A DNA stretch of 64,000 nt from Clostridium folliculivorans (GCF_024341905.1 NZ_BQXY01000003.1:124001-188000), one strand, 5' to 3'. Shown: positions 44,687 through 54,231, counted from the first letter of the stretch. Program-made: numbers and translations. The notes: generated by a model from the letters alone, not told the origin.

Positions 44687-45553
44687 ATGAAAAAACTATT
44701 TAAATTACCTATTTTATTAATTCTATTACTATCGCTATTTATAGCTGGGTGTTCTAATTCAAAAACAGATATCAGCACTTCAAATAATTTAACTTCTGGA
44801 AAGCTTGTAGTTCATTATATAGATGTTGGGCAAGGTGATTCAATTTTAATTCAAACTAAGGATAAGAATTTTCTTATAGATGCTGGTCCTAAAGAAAATG
44901 AAGATAAGTTATTATCATACTTAAAGAAAATAAACATCAAAAGATTAGATTATGTTGTAGCAACTCATCCACATGAAGACCATATTGGTGGTATGACTAA
45001 TATAATTAAAACCTATGATATTGGTAAGTTTTATGCGCCTAAGGTAACAAATACAACTAAAACATTCCAGAACATGTTACTTGCATTAAAAGACAAAAAT
45101 AAGAATATTAATGTAATAAAACCTGGAATGGGCGACGATATAGATTTAGGAGAAAATACCAAAGTCGAAGTTTTCTCTCCAAACAGCTCAAAGTACGATG
45201 ATCTTAATAACTATTCACCAATTATCAAGGTTACTTATGGAAAGAATTCTTTTCTTTTCACAGGAGATGCTGAAAAATTAGAAGAAAGTGAAGTGCTTCA
45301 AAAAAAATATGATATTAAAGCAGATGTTCTAAAGGTAGGTCATCATGGCAGCAGTAGTTCTACTGGAAAGGATTTTCTCTCTAAGGTTTCTCCTTCAATA
45401 GCTGTCATATCATGTGGAAAAGGAAATGATTATGGTCATCCCCACAAAGAAACTCTAAAGACTCTTGAGGATGCTAAAGTAAAAGTATACAGAACCGATA
45501 TATCTGGTACAATAGTAATTACTTCAGATGGAAACAATATAGCCGTAAAGTAA
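44687..45553 (+). CDS. ComEC/Rec2-like metallo-beta-lactamase-fold lipoprotein
   Basis: 288 aa from ATG 44687 (GGAAAGG upstream). Lipoprotein signal with lipobox FIAGC (Cys22), then an MBL domain homologous to the ComEC C-terminal domain: VHYIDVGQGDSILIQ, LIDAG, Zn motif ATHPHEDHIGGM, FTGDAE and KVGHHGSSSST. Extracellular, membrane-tethered; probably a phosphodiesterase. Paralogue of the protein at 35305-36159. Confidence 0.88.
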   Translation: MKKLFKLPILLILLLSLFIAGCSNSKTDISTSNNLTSGKLVVHYIDVGQGDSILIQTKDKNFLIDAGPKENEDKLLSYLKKINIKRLDYVVATHPHEDHIGGMTNIIKTYDIGKFYAPKVTNTTKTFQNMLLALKDKNKNINVIKPGMGDDIDLGENTKVEVFSPNSSKYDDLNNYSPIIKVTYGKNSFLFTGDAEKLEESEVLQKKYDIKADVLKVGHHGSSSSTGKDFLSKVSPSIAVISCGKGNDYGHPHKETLKTLEDAKVKVYRTDISGTIVITSDGNNIAVK

Positions 45554-45614
45554 TCCCATTAATACTTTAACGTTTCAATGAATTAAACTTAAAATCAATT
45601 AAAACATAATATAA

Positions 45615-45657
45615 AATAACAGCACCTGTATTATTCATTAATACAGGTGCTGTTATT
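45615..45657. terminator. Bidirectional terminator overlapping the RNase H-like gene end
   Basis: AATAACAGCACCTGTATTA and its complement, 5-nt loop; it serves the lipoprotein gene and includes the last codons and stop of the convergent gene. Confidence 0.8.
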
Positions 45658-46314
45658 ATCTCCCTCATCTACTTTTATGTATTTGTTCCAATTCATACAT
45701 ATATGAAAGAGATTGACCACGTCTTGCTCATTATATTGTAATATTTTATCAACCTTTTCCTTTGGCATTCTCAGTATATAATCTTTGTCCTTTATAACCT
45801 TATGGAAAGTCTTGGCTAGGTTCGAACCACTCATTAGCTCGCCTTCCCTAACTATATCAAACTTCTTCTCTAAGGCTTTAAGACCGATACCCATTTTTAT
45901 AAGCTTTTCATATTCTTTTTGAATATCTACTGAAACAAAATAATCATCAAACTTAAACTCAACTCCATATTGATTAAATAGGTAATTAATAACAGTAAAA
46001 TCGTTATTTCCAGAAAAAGTAACTATGTATCTTTTCCCTTCTTCGTAGGCTTTTATAAAATACTTTTGAGCTAAAATAAGTATATCTCTTATTTCGTACT
46101 TATTTTCTATCATATATTGAGTAACTAAAAGTTCTGTTTTTTCCTTATCATATATGCAGGCTCCAAAAACACCAACACATTTAGGTTTCTTATAAACATA
46201 GTGCTCTAAATCAAAGAATATTGATTTAGAGCAATCATACTCTTCATCATTGACTTTAATGATGAAACTATCATCAATTTCCCCTACGGGTACATCTCGC
46301 TCCTTTATTATCAC
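45631..46314 (-). CDS. RNase H-like 3'-5' exonuclease-type protein (YprB-like)
   Basis: 227 aa with a DEDD-type fold: FFDLEH (D-x-E) near residue 35, VTFSGNNDFTVINYLF in the middle and YNEQDVVNLFHI near the C-terminus, the pattern of the YprB/RNase_H_2 group. Expected nucleic-acid hydrolase. Sits 15 nt after the HAD gene on the same strand. A second member of this group lies at 49589. Confidence 0.75.
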   Translation of the reverse strand: MIIKERDVPVGEIDDSFIIKVNDEEYDCSKSIFFDLEHYVYKKPKCVGVFGACIYDKEKTELLVTQYMIENKYEIRDILILAQKYFIKAYEEGKRYIVTFSGNNDFTVINYLFNQYGVEFKFDDYFVSVDIQKEYEKLIKMGIGLKALEKKFDIVREGELMSGSNLAKTFHKVIKDKDYILRMPKEKVDKILQYNEQDVVNLFHICMNWNKYIKVDEGDNNSTCINE

Positions 46315-46329
46315 TTTATCACTCTTTCC

Positions 46330-47058
46330 TTATAGAATTTCAAATCTGTCAGGTTTTAAACTATAAATAAGATCTTTTCTTTCAACTATAATATTTATCT
46401 TCTCTTTAACCTCCTTATTATTTTGTATTTTATTTAGCAATTCTCTTGTTGGATTTATACAGTAAGGGTTTTTTACAAGACTCATCATTGTAAAATCTCC
46501 TGCAGTATCACCATAAGCAAAACTATTATCTAACTCTATATCATATTTATTTACAAAACAATTTATAGCTTCCATTTTGCTTTTATGATCCCACATAGGC
46601 ATCACATCACCAGTATATCTCCCTTTACTATCTAATAAATACTTTGCACCCTCATAATCATCGAATCCGTGTTTTAAAGACATTTCTTTAACCAACTCTT
46701 CTGGACTACCTGAAATAGTTATAAGCATGTGCCCTTGTTCCTTATGCCACTTAATTCTGTCTCTTGAAAAAGTATATAGTCTTTCACCTTTTTGTTCAAT
46801 TACTTTTTTTGCAATAAATTCTATTTGATGTTTGTAAAGACCTTTTATTGCTTCAAGATATATATCAATCATCTTTATTAAGTATCCATCATAGTCCCCC
46901 TGTCTTTTATCCCATTTCAAAAATTCAGGTCTAACTTCATTATACCATTTTTCTGACTCTATTATTTCATATTTTATCATTTTCTTGAACATTTCTGTTA
47001 TTAAGCCTTCTCTATATAATGTTCCATCAATATCAAAAAACGCTGCTATCTTCTTCAT
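46330..47058 (-). CDS. HAD-superfamily hydrolase, subfamily IB
   Basis: 242 aa. HAD motif I FFDIDGTLYREG, motif II TISGSP, motif III Lys in DHKSKMEAI and motif IV YGDTAGDF, with a helical cap after motif I, as in phosphoserine-phosphatase-like IB proteins. Substrate is probably a small phosphomonoester; not identifiable. Probably co-transcribed with the RNase H-like gene. Confidence 0.85.
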   Translation of the reverse strand: MKKIAAFFDIDGTLYREGLITEMFKKMIKYEIIESEKWYNEVRPEFLKWDKRQGDYDGYLIKMIDIYLEAIKGLYKHQIEFIAKKVIEQKGERLYTFSRDRIKWHKEQGHMLITISGSPEELVKEMSLKHGFDDYEGAKYLLDSKGRYTGDVMPMWDHKSKMEAINCFVNKYDIELDNSFAYGDTAGDFTMMSLVKNPYCINPTRELLNKIQNNKEVKEKINIIVERKDLIYSLKPDRFEIL

Positions 47059-47324
47059 ATTATCCCTCCTATAAATTATAGTTCAATTATTAGTACTTTG
47101 TATAATTTTGCATACTATTATATATTGAAACTTATTACAAAGTAAAGTTATGTTTATATTTTAACAATTATTTATTGTTAATAGCACTTGTTTTATAATA
47201 ATTATTATTAACGCTTTCAATATTTACTAAATATATTATTATCTTATTCAGCAATTTAATTGTACTAACAAATTATTTTCTTAATATTCTTTATTTTAAA
47301 AATATTATTATTTTGTGTATTACC
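47059..47324. other. Divergent promoter region, very AT-rich
   Basis: Between the HAD gene (minus) and the feo promoter (plus). No ORF or clear element outside the feo promoter and Fur box. Confidence 0.4.
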
Positions 47325-47353
47325 TTGACTTTTTATTAACAGGGTGGTATTAT
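47325..47353 (+). promoter_or_regulatory. feo operon promoter
   Basis: TTGACT-N17-TATTAT, with the Fur-like site at the expected start of transcription. Confidence 0.8.
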
Positions 47354-47358
47354 TTTCT

Positions 47359-47373
47359 TGAGAATGATTTTCA
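47359..47373 (+). promoter_or_regulatory. Fur box of the feo operon
   Basis: TGAGAATGATTTTCA matches the 7-1-7 Fur consensus TGATAATNATTATCA at 12 of 14 defined positions, overlapping the +1 region, so Fe-Fur should repress. Confidence 0.82.
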
Positions 47374-47389
47374 ATGTGAGGTGGAAAGA

Positions 47390-47611
47390 ATGTGCGTTTA
47401 CGATTTAAGGCCAGGTCAAGTTGGTGTTGTGGACAAGATTTCTGGTGATGATAAATTAGTTAAAAGATTGCTAGCGCTAGGTTGTATCGAAGGAACTGAA
47501 GTAACTCTTAAGAGAGTAGCTCCTTTAGGTGATCCACTAATAATAAATTTAAGAGGTTTCAACATAGCAATAAGAAAAAATGATGCAAAAAACATACTAC
47601 TAAAGAAGTAA
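47390..47611 (+). CDS. feoA: Ferrous iron transport protein A
   Basis: 73 aa, cytoplasmic SH3-like protein that assists FeoB: MCVYDLRPGQVGVV, LVKRLLALGCIEGTEVTLKRVAPLGDPLI and the terminal RKNDAKNI match FeoA. Start ATG 47390 with GAGGTG eight nt before it. The longer in-frame extension upstream covers the promoter and Fur box and is not coding. Followed by feoB after 26 nt. Confidence 0.95.
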   Translation: MCVYDLRPGQVGVVDKISGDDKLVKRLLALGCIEGTEVTLKRVAPLGDPLIINLRGFNIAIRKNDAKNILLKK

Positions 47612-47637
47612 TTAATGTTTAAAGAGGAGGATTTTTG

Positions 47638-49401
47638 ATGACTACAGTAGCACTATTAGGGAACCCAAATGTGGGTAAAACTACTCTTTTCAACGCGCTG
47701 ACTGGCTCAAATCAATATGTAGGAAACTGGCCTGGTGTAACAGTAGAAAAAAAAGAAGGTAAGTTTAATAACATAAAAATTGTAGATTTACCTGGAATTT
47801 ACGCCATGGACACATTTTCAAATGAAGAAAAAGTATCAAAAACTTTTTTAGAAAACGAAAATGTAGATTTAATAATTAATATAGTTGATGCTTCAAACCT
47901 AGATAGAAATCTATATTTGACACTTCAACTTAAACAATTTAAAAAACCTATAGTTGTCTTACTAAATATGGTTGATGTTGCTGAAAAGAAAGGTTTTAAA
48001 ATTGACTATAAAGCCTTAGAAGAAAAACTTAAGATTAAAGTTATTCCAATGGTTGCTTCAAAGAAAAAAGGCATTGATCATGTAAAGAACATGTTAGTCA
48101 ACAATGAATTACCTCTAACTATAGATGATAATGACTATTATTTCAACTCTGAAAAGGATGCTTATAATTTTATAGATGGAATTATAGATTCTTCAAGAAT
48201 GAAGAACGGAAAAGGAAATCTTTCTTTTACTGATAAAATTGATAGAATAGTACTTAATCCATTTTTAGCATATCCAATTTTTATCGCAATTATGATATTT
48301 ATGTTTCAATTTACTTTCGCTTGGGTAGGCCAACCCCTTGCAGATTTATTAGATGGAATTTTAAATAATAATTTAATTCCTTTTTTATCTAATCTTTTAT
48401 CAGGAACAGCACCTTGGTTTCAATCGTTAATTGTTGATGGCATAGTTGCTGGTGTAGGTGGAATAATGACATTCTTACCTATAATCATGGCATTATTCTT
48501 ATGTGTTTCAGCGTTAGAAGACAGTGGATATATGGCAAGATCAGCATTCATAATGGATAGCCTTATGAGAAAAGCTGGACTTTCAGGAAAAGCTTTCATT
48601 CCAATGCTTATGGGATTTGGTTGTAATGTTCCAGCAATAATGTCAGCAAGAACACTTGAAAGTGAAAAAGATAGAAAACTTACAGCTTTACTAATTCCAC
48701 TTATGAGTTGTAATGCAAGACTACCAATATATGCAGTATTTGCTCCACTTTTCTTTGGTTCAAAAGCAGGACTAGTTGTAGGAGGTCTATATTTCCTAGG
48801 TATCGTCGTAGCCTTCCTTGTTGGTATGTTGTTTAAAAACACTTTATTCAAAAAAGATGAGGAACCATTTATAATTGAATTACCAGAATATAAAATTCCT
48901 GAATTTAGAACAGTTATGAAAAACACTTGGGATAAGGGTAAGGGCTTCTTAGCAAAGGCTGGTACAATAATATTTGCTATGACGGTTTTAATATGGCTTT
49001 TACAAAGCTTTAACTTCACTGGTAAGGTTAATGATATAAACCAAAGCTTCTTATTTAATATAGGTAATTTATTAGCTCCAATTTTCGCACCTTTAGGTTT
49101 TGGAAACTGGCAAGCTTCAGTTGCATTATTAACTGGTATTTTAGCAAAAGAGACTGTAGTTTCTACTATGACCGTTATATACGGTGGTAATTTAGATGCT
49201 GCTGTAGCTTCAACTTTTACTACAGTAAGTGCATTAGGATTTATGGTATTCGTGTTGCTTTACACTTCATGTGTTACAGCCTTAGGTACTATGAAAAAAG
49301 AGTATGGTACAAAAATGGCAGTTTTCTCAGCAAGTTATCAATTCGTACTTGCTTGGGTAGGAGCATTTGTAGTATTTACTATCGGCAATTTAATATTTTA
49401 A
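47638..49401 (+). CDS. feoB: Ferrous iron transport protein B (short form)
   Basis: 587 aa from ATG 47638 (GAGGAGG upstream). N-terminal G domain with GNPNVGKTTLF, DLPGIY and LLNMVDVAE (NxxD-type), then a short linker and two Gate-type permease halves (e.g. GYMARSAFIMD, FGCNVPAIMSART). GTP-dependent Fe2+ uptake at the membrane. Compared with the 770-aa E. coli protein it is short, as in many clostridia. Confidence 0.96.
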   Translation: MTTVALLGNPNVGKTTLFNALTGSNQYVGNWPGVTVEKKEGKFNNIKIVDLPGIYAMDTFSNEEKVSKTFLENENVDLIINIVDASNLDRNLYLTLQLKQFKKPIVVLLNMVDVAEKKGFKIDYKALEEKLKIKVIPMVASKKKGIDHVKNMLVNNELPLTIDDNDYYFNSEKDAYNFIDGIIDSSRMKNGKGNLSFTDKIDRIVLNPFLAYPIFIAIMIFMFQFTFAWVGQPLADLLDGILNNNLIPFLSNLLSGTAPWFQSLIVDGIVAGVGGIMTFLPIIMALFLCVSALEDSGYMARSAFIMDSLMRKAGLSGKAFIPMLMGFGCNVPAIMSARTLESEKDRKLTALLIPLMSCNARLPIYAVFAPLFFGSKAGLVVGGLYFLGIVVAFLVGMLFKNTLFKKDEEPFIIELPEYKIPEFRTVMKNTWDKGKGFLAKAGTIIFAMTVLIWLLQSFNFTGKVNDINQSFLFNIGNLLAPIFAPLGFGNWQASVALLTGILAKETVVSTMTVIYGGNLDAAVASTFTTVSALGFMVFVLLYTSCVTALGTMKKEYGTKMAVFSASYQFVLAWVGAFVVFTIGNLIF

Positions 49402-49414
49402 AGAAGGTGTTTAT

Positions 49415-49585
49415 ATGGAAATACTAATAACTCTTATAATTGTAGCATTAGCAGGTTTTATATTATTTAAAAATGTAAAAAGTTCAGCTAAGGGAGAATG
49501 TAATTGTAGTAGCAATAGTAGTTGCTCCGCAACACATTGCCCAAAATACGAGTCAAAAATCAGCACTATTCCTATAAAAAAGTGA
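49415..49585 (+). CDS. FeoB-associated Cys-rich membrane protein
   Basis: 56 aa, 13 nt after feoB with GAAGGTG before the ATG. One N-terminal helix (3-18) followed by a cytoplasmic Cys cluster ECNCSSNSSCSATHC (four Cys and a His), the pattern of the FeoB-associated Cys-rich family (FeoC-like position). Probably binds iron or a cluster near the FeoB pore. Third gene of the operon. Confidence 0.88.
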   Translation: MEILITLIIVALAGFILFKNVKSSAKGECNCSSNSSCSATHCPKYESKISTIPIKK

Positions 49586-49609
49586 GCATCATAGATGCTC
49601 ACTTTTTTT
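49578..49609. terminator. feo operon terminator
   Basis: AAAGTGAGCATC-ATA-GATGCTCACTTTTTTT, overlapping the stop of the Cys-rich gene and reaching the convergent gene end. Confidence 0.88.
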
Positions 49610-50392
49610 ATTTTCTAAAATCTCTTCTATCTTATTCATATTTACTTTATTTTGTATTAACTCATAAATAATTCTTGAGGCTACTTTTTTAGGCATATTA
49701 AGCAACATAGACTTGTCAAAAGATATTCCCTTTTTTCTAATCAAGTATTTAATATATTGCTTCTGATTCTTCGAAAGCATATCATCTCTTTTTAATCCTC
49801 TATCTTCTATATCCTGGAGGATTAAAAACAATAGAGGTAGATTCGATACATCTTCTTGATTATGAAGAATTATCTTATTCTTTATAGCTTCATCTCCAGT
49901 ACTTAAATATTCGAAGTATGCATCTCTGCATTCCTTTCCATTGAAGCTATCTTCTCTTTGAATCCCTAGATATTTCTCCATATCTTTCAAAGAATACCCA
50001 TCTAAATCCAATGAATTTCTATAGGGAGATATCTCCCTGTAGAAATCTATATGCTTATCTATAATCGGAGTTTCAAATCCGTTAATCGAAAGTCTTTGAA
50101 ATATAAACGGTTCATCAAATGCTAATCCATTGAATGTACACCATATGTTTTTTCCTTTAATTAATTTCAAAAACTTTTCTAACAACTGTTTCTCTTCATT
50201 GTATTCACAAAATAAAATTTCATTTGTAAATGTTTTATTTTCAAACTTACCCACTGAGACAGCAAAAACCTTATTATTTATTTTATCAAAGCCGGTTGCC
50301 TCTATATCAATAAACGCTATATTTTTGAAGTCATATTTATTATACAAAGCCCTATCAAGTTTCAATACATTTTGAGTTGTTACAAGTTCCAT
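49589..50392 (-). CDS. YprB-like RNase H-fold exonuclease domain protein
   Basis: 267 aa. DEDD motifs FIDIEATGF (about 27), WCTFNGLAFDEPFI (about 85) and LHNQEDVSNLPLL (about 185), fitting the YprB/RNase_H_2 family of putative 3'-5' exonucleases. C-terminal 60 residues are helical and basic. Two nt after argS on the same strand, so co-transcribed behind the argS T-box. Confidence 0.82.
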   Translation of the reverse strand: MELVTTQNVLKLDRALYNKYDFKNIAFIDIEATGFDKINNKVFAVSVGKFENKTFTNEILFCEYNEEKQLLEKFLKLIKGKNIWCTFNGLAFDEPFIFQRLSINGFETPIIDKHIDFYREISPYRNSLDLDGYSLKDMEKYLGIQREDSFNGKECRDAYFEYLSTGDEAIKNKIILHNQEDVSNLPLLFLILQDIEDRGLKRDDMLSKNQKQYIKYLIRKKGISFDKSMLLNMPKKVASRIIYELIQNKVNMNKIEEILENKKSEHL

Positions 50393-50394
50393 AT

Positions 50395-52086
50395 CTACAT
50401 CTTCTCAACTGTTTCTATGCCTATCAATCCTAGGCCATTTTTTATTACTTGGCAAGTTGCTTCTACTAACTTTATTCTTGCACTCTTTAATTTCATATCA
50501 TCCACATTTGAAACAGAATGTGCATTGTAGAACTTGTTAAAAGCTTTTGCTACATCAATTACGTACCTAGTTACAACAGAAGGTTCAAGTTTTTCTATTG
50601 CATATAATATACTATTTTGGAATCCATCTAATGTTTTTACAAGTTCAAATTCTTCCTTTGATTGTAGCATTGAGAAGTCACTTTCTTCTGTTATCTCTCC
50701 TACTTTTCTTAATATACTCTTAGCTCTTGCATAAGTATATTGGACATATGGACCAGTTTCACCTTCAAAGTTAAGAATTTCTTTCCAATCAAATACTATA
50801 TCTCTTTCTCTGCTATTTCTTAAATAAGTAAATACAACTGCACCTATCCCTACCTTTTGAGCTACTACTTCTTTATCCTCAAGTGTTGGATTCTTTTCGT
50901 TTATTACTTCCAAGGTCTTCGAAACAGCTTCTGACAATAATTCATCTAGAAGTATTACATCACCTTTTCTAGTAGATAACTTTTTCTCAGCAAATCTTAC
51001 TATACCAAATGGTACGTGCACACAGTTTTTAGCCCAATCGTGTCCTGCTAGTTCTAAAACCTTAAATACCTGATTAAAATGTAGTGACTGATCCTTTCCA
51101 ACTACATATATAGCCTTTGAAAAATCATAAGTTTTCTTTCTATACATTGCAGCTGCAAGATCCCTAGTTGCATATATAGATGCCCCATCTGATTTTAATA
51201 CAATGCATGGAGGCATGTTGTACTCATCTAACATAACAACTTTAGCTCCGTTGCTTTCAACTAATAGACCTTTTTCTTCAAGCTCTTTTACTATACTATC
51301 CATTTTATCGTTATAGAAACTTTCTCCAGCCCAAGAATCAAAGTCTACATTTAAAATTTCATATATTTTGTTAAACTCTTTCAATGATAAGTTTCTAAAT
51401 CTCTCCCAAAGAGCAACAGCTTCACTATCACCATCTTCAAGCTTCTTAAAGTACATTCTTCCTTCATCTTCTAGTGATGGGTCCTTTTCTGCTTCATCGT
51501 GGAATTTTACATATATTCTTAATAATTCTGCTATTGGATGTTTCTCTAATGCTTCTTCATCAACCCATTTTTTATAAGCAGATATAAGTTTTCCGAATTG
51601 TGTTCCCCAATCACCTAAATGGTTTATTCTTTCAACATCATATCCTTCAAAAGAAAACATTTTGTATAAAGAATTACCTATTACTGTAGTAGAAAGATGA
51701 CCAACATGGAATGGTTTTGCAATGTTTGGTGATGAGTATTCCACTATTATATTTTGGCCATCACCTATCGTTGATGAACCATAGCATTCTTTTTCTTCTA
51801 ATATCTTACTTACAGTATTTTTTGTAAAAGTTCCTTTGTCTACAAAAAAGTTGACATATGGTCCTAAGTTTTCTACCCTTTCATATCCTTCTACATTTAT
51901 CTTATCCTTCAGTTCTGCTGCAATTATATTTGGAGCTTTCTTTAAAGTCTTGGCTAACTGAAAACATGGAAATGCGAAATCACCCATCTCTGGTCTTGGT
52001 GGTACTTCAATTAATCCTTCTAATGTATTTACATCTATTTCTAAATGCTCTTTTAATCTTTCAGCTGTAAGTTTCTTATAATCCAT
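50395..52086 (-). CDS. argS: Arginyl-tRNA synthetase
   Basis: 563-aa class I synthetase charging tRNA-Arg. N-terminal Arg-tRNA-synthetase domain, HIGH-type HVGHLSTT in [22 protein letters not shown]-equivalent [10 protein letters not shown] and the C-terminal DALR anticodon domain. GGAGG upstream of the ATG. Regulated by the T-box leader at 52310-52540; followed by the exonuclease-like gene. Confidence 0.97.
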   Translation of the reverse strand: MDYKKLTAERLKEHLEIDVNTLEGLIEVPPRPEMGDFAFPCFQLAKTLKKAPNIIAAELKDKINVEGYERVENLGPYVNFFVDKGTFTKNTVSKILEEKECYGSSTIGDGQNIIVEYSSPNIAKPFHVGHLSTTVIGNSLYKMFSFEGYDVERINHLGDWGTQFGKLISAYKKWVDEEALEKHPIAELLRIYVKFHDEAEKDPSLEDEGRMYFKKLEDGDSEAVALWERFRNLSLKEFNKIYEILNVDFDSWAGESFYNDKMDSIVKELEEKGLLVESNGAKVVMLDEYNMPPCIVLKSDGASIYATRDLAAAMYRKKTYDFSKAIYVVGKDQSLHFNQVFKVLELAGHDWAKNCVHVPFGIVRFAEKKLSTRKGDVILLDELLSEAVSKTLEVINEKNPTLEDKEVVAQKVGIGAVVFTYLRNSRERDIVFDWKEILNFEGETGPYVQYTYARAKSILRKVGEITEESDFSMLQSKEEFELVKTLDGFQNSILYAIEKLEPSVVTRYVIDVAKAFNKFYNAHSVSNVDDMKLKSARIKLVEATCQVIKNGLGLIGIETVEKM

Positions 52087-52220
52087 TATATCTCCTCCTG
52101 TATATCTTATATAAAAATCCTAAGGCCACTAGCCATTGATTTTATTTCGTACTCAACTATTACAATTTGTTCATCTACTTTTCTAACCTATATTTAAAAA
52201 ACTTTCAGTCTAATAAATTG

Positions 52221-52303
52221 TATTCTTTAACTTATATTATATTTTAGGTTTTTTACCCATATTTATCCACAGATATCTTTGAATTATAATTTCCTAAAGA
52301 ATA
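52221..52303. repeat. TIR-bounded module copy 2, uninterrupted
   Basis: 83 bp with perfect 9-bp inverted ends TATTCTTTA / TAAAGAATA, located directly after the T-run of the argS T-box terminator. Homologous to 7816-7989 but without the 98-bp insertion; the junction here is AAAGATATCTGTGG (minus strand). Confidence 0.7.
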
Positions 52304-52309
52304 AAAAAA

Positions 52310-52540
52310 GCTCATCTCTTTTTTTAGAGACGAACTTATATCCGCGGTACCACTTCTATTGGTTTAAAAAACCCACTCATATATTTAACGCATATTGCGG
52401 CATGCCCTAATTTTATTTTCAAGCAGCATCTCCAAGGCTCTCTTCCTTTAATCTTATCTTACAGGGCTTACACCATCTCCTGTTCGCTTTAAGACTCGAA
52501 TAAAGTACTCTTCTTTTCTTAGACTTTAATTATTTAATTA
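52310..52540 (-). ncRNA. T-box leader of argS
   Basis: The minus strand carries the T-box TGGTACCGCGG (52352-52342), a long stem I with GAGTA near 52510 and GAAGAGAGCC near 52440, and a terminator stem AGTTCGTCTCT / AGAGATGAGCT with seven T. An AGA (Arg) triplet at 52441-52439 lies at the position expected for the specifier, after a GAA motif. Uncharged tRNA-Arg should promote read-through into argS. Confidence 0.92.
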
Positions 52541-52545
52541 TTTAT

Positions 52546-52575
52546 ATTATATCCAAAAAAAAATTTTTTTGTCAA
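52546..52575 (-). promoter_or_regulatory. argS promoter
   Basis: TTGACA-N18-TATAAT on the minus strand immediately before the T-box. Confidence 0.8.
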
Positions 52576-52716
52576 TATGGAATTTTTATTTCCAAAATTT
52601 CCTCTCAAAACTCATCAGTGTTGAAAATAGTTTTAAAATAATAATTCAAAAGCAGTTGAAAACTTTTAGTTTTTTATATACTATTTTATTATATGTTACA
52701 TTAAGGAGATTTGTCT

Positions 52717-54231
52717 ATGAAAAGATTTGGGGTAATTGATCTTGGCTCTAATTCAGTACGAGTAATGCTTGCACAAGTTGAAGATACAGGCTACTTTAAG
52801 ATAATTGATGAAATAAAAGAAACTATAAGACTTGGAGAAGATATTTCTAAGACCTCCTCTATTTCAGCAGAAAAGATCGAAAAAACTTTAGCAACACTAA
52901 AAGCTTTTAAATCTCTATGCATTGAATCTGGCGCATCTGAGATAATATTAGTTGCAACAGAAGCATTAAGATGTGCTACTAACAAAAAAATTCTTAAGGA
53001 TAAAATAAAAAAGGATTTATCTTTAGATATAAGAATCTTGAATTTTGATGAAGAAATCTATTATAATCACCTAAGTATAAAGAATAGCCTTTACTATAAT
53101 AATGCTCTTATGGTAGATATAAGTGGTAACCATACTCATTTAGCTTGGATAAGAAATAATGAGATAATTAAAAAAATAACTATACCTTTAGGTTGTATAA
53201 ATATTTCAAACGACTATGATCTTACTGATGTTATTACTTATAATAATACTTTAGCTGCAAATAAATTTGTTCAGGATACTATTAAAAATATACCTTGGCT
53301 TTTTGAAACAGAATTTGAAAGTATAATAGGAATTGGAGGAACTATAAGAAATATTGCAAAAATACAAAAGCATACAAAAAGATATCCTATAGGAACATTA
53401 CATAATTATTCATTTGATGATTATGACGTCTGTCAGATATATAATCTTTTAAAATGTAAAAACCTAAAAGGACGAAGTAAGGTAGAAGGATTATCAGTTG
53501 ATAGAGCCGATGTAATATTTGGCGGCCTCATTCTTTTAAATAAATTAGTAGAGCTTCTTTCAATAAAAAACATCAAAATTTGTGGAAGAGGTCTTAGGGA
53601 GGGTATAGTCCAGGAATATCTTAATAATAATTATACAACTGCCTGGAATGACATACTGGACTATAGCATTGAAGGCATAATTGAGACTCTTAATATAAAT
53701 AAAAAACACGCTCAAAAAGTTTACAGCATTACAAAAAAACTTTTTGAAGCCTTAAAACCCATTCACAAACTTGGCGATGAATATAACAATATAATTAAAA
53801 CATCTTCCCTTCTGCACGATTGTGGTATCAGTATAAGGTATTATGACCATCATATACATTCGTTTTATATTATACTTAATTCTGCTATAAGCGGTCTTTC
53901 ACACAGAGAGATTTTAATGAGTGCATTAGTTGCATCTATGCATCGAAACAACAATTATCAGCTTCCTTTTATAAAATTTACAAGTATCGTCAATAGATTG
54001 GATATAGAAGCTGTTGAAAGCATTGGAATATTATTAAGAATTGCTGAAGGTCTTGATAGAAGCTTAGAAGGAGCCGTAAATGATTTTGATGTCACAATTA
54101 CTGATGATACTATTACCCTAATTTTGAAATCAGAATCTGAGCTTATTTTAGAAATTGGCCAAGCGATGAGAGCCGTAAATAAATTTCACGAAATATATAG
54201 GAGAAATTTGATTGTATTAAAGCAAAACTAG
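52717..54231 (+). CDS. Ppx/GppA-family phosphatase with C-terminal HD domain
   Basis: 504 aa from ATG 52717 (AAGGAG upstream). N-terminal actin-fold exopolyphosphatase/pppGpp phosphatase domain: GVIDLGSNSVRVML, VATEALRCATN, IGIGGTIRN. The second phosphate loop, usually DIGGGSTEL, reads DISGNHTHL, so activity may be altered. C-terminal HD-like region with LLHDCG and HHIHSFYIIL. A role in polyphosphate or (p)ppGpp turnover is the family expectation. Confidence 0.85.
   Translation: MKRFGVIDLGSNSVRVMLAQVEDTGYFKIIDEIKETIRLGEDISKTSSISAEKIEKTLATLKAFKSLCIESGASEIILVATEALRCATNKKILKDKIKKDLSLDIRILNFDEEIYYNHLSIKNSLYYNNALMVDISGNHTHLAWIRNNEIIKKITIPLGCINISNDYDLTDVITYNNTLAANKFVQDTIKNIPWLFETEFESIIGIGGTIRNIAKIQKHTKRYPIGTLHNYSFDDYDVCQIYNLLKCKNLKGRSKVEGLSVDRADVIFGGLILLNKLVELLSIKNIKICGRGLREGIVQEYLNNNYTTAWNDILDYSIEGIIETLNINKKHAQKVYSITKKLFEALKPIHKLGDEYNNIIKTSSLLHDCGISIRYYDHHIHSFYIILNSAISGLSHREILMSALVASMHRNNNYQLPFIKFTSIVNRLDIEAVESIGILLRIAEGLDRSLEGAVNDFDVTITDDTITLILKSESELILEIGQAMRAVNKFHEIYRRNLIVLKQN

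Noticed and set aside
47315..47389. 25-residue N-terminal extension of FeoA
   Set aside because: It would translate through the promoter and Fur box; FeoA homology begins at the ATG at 47390.
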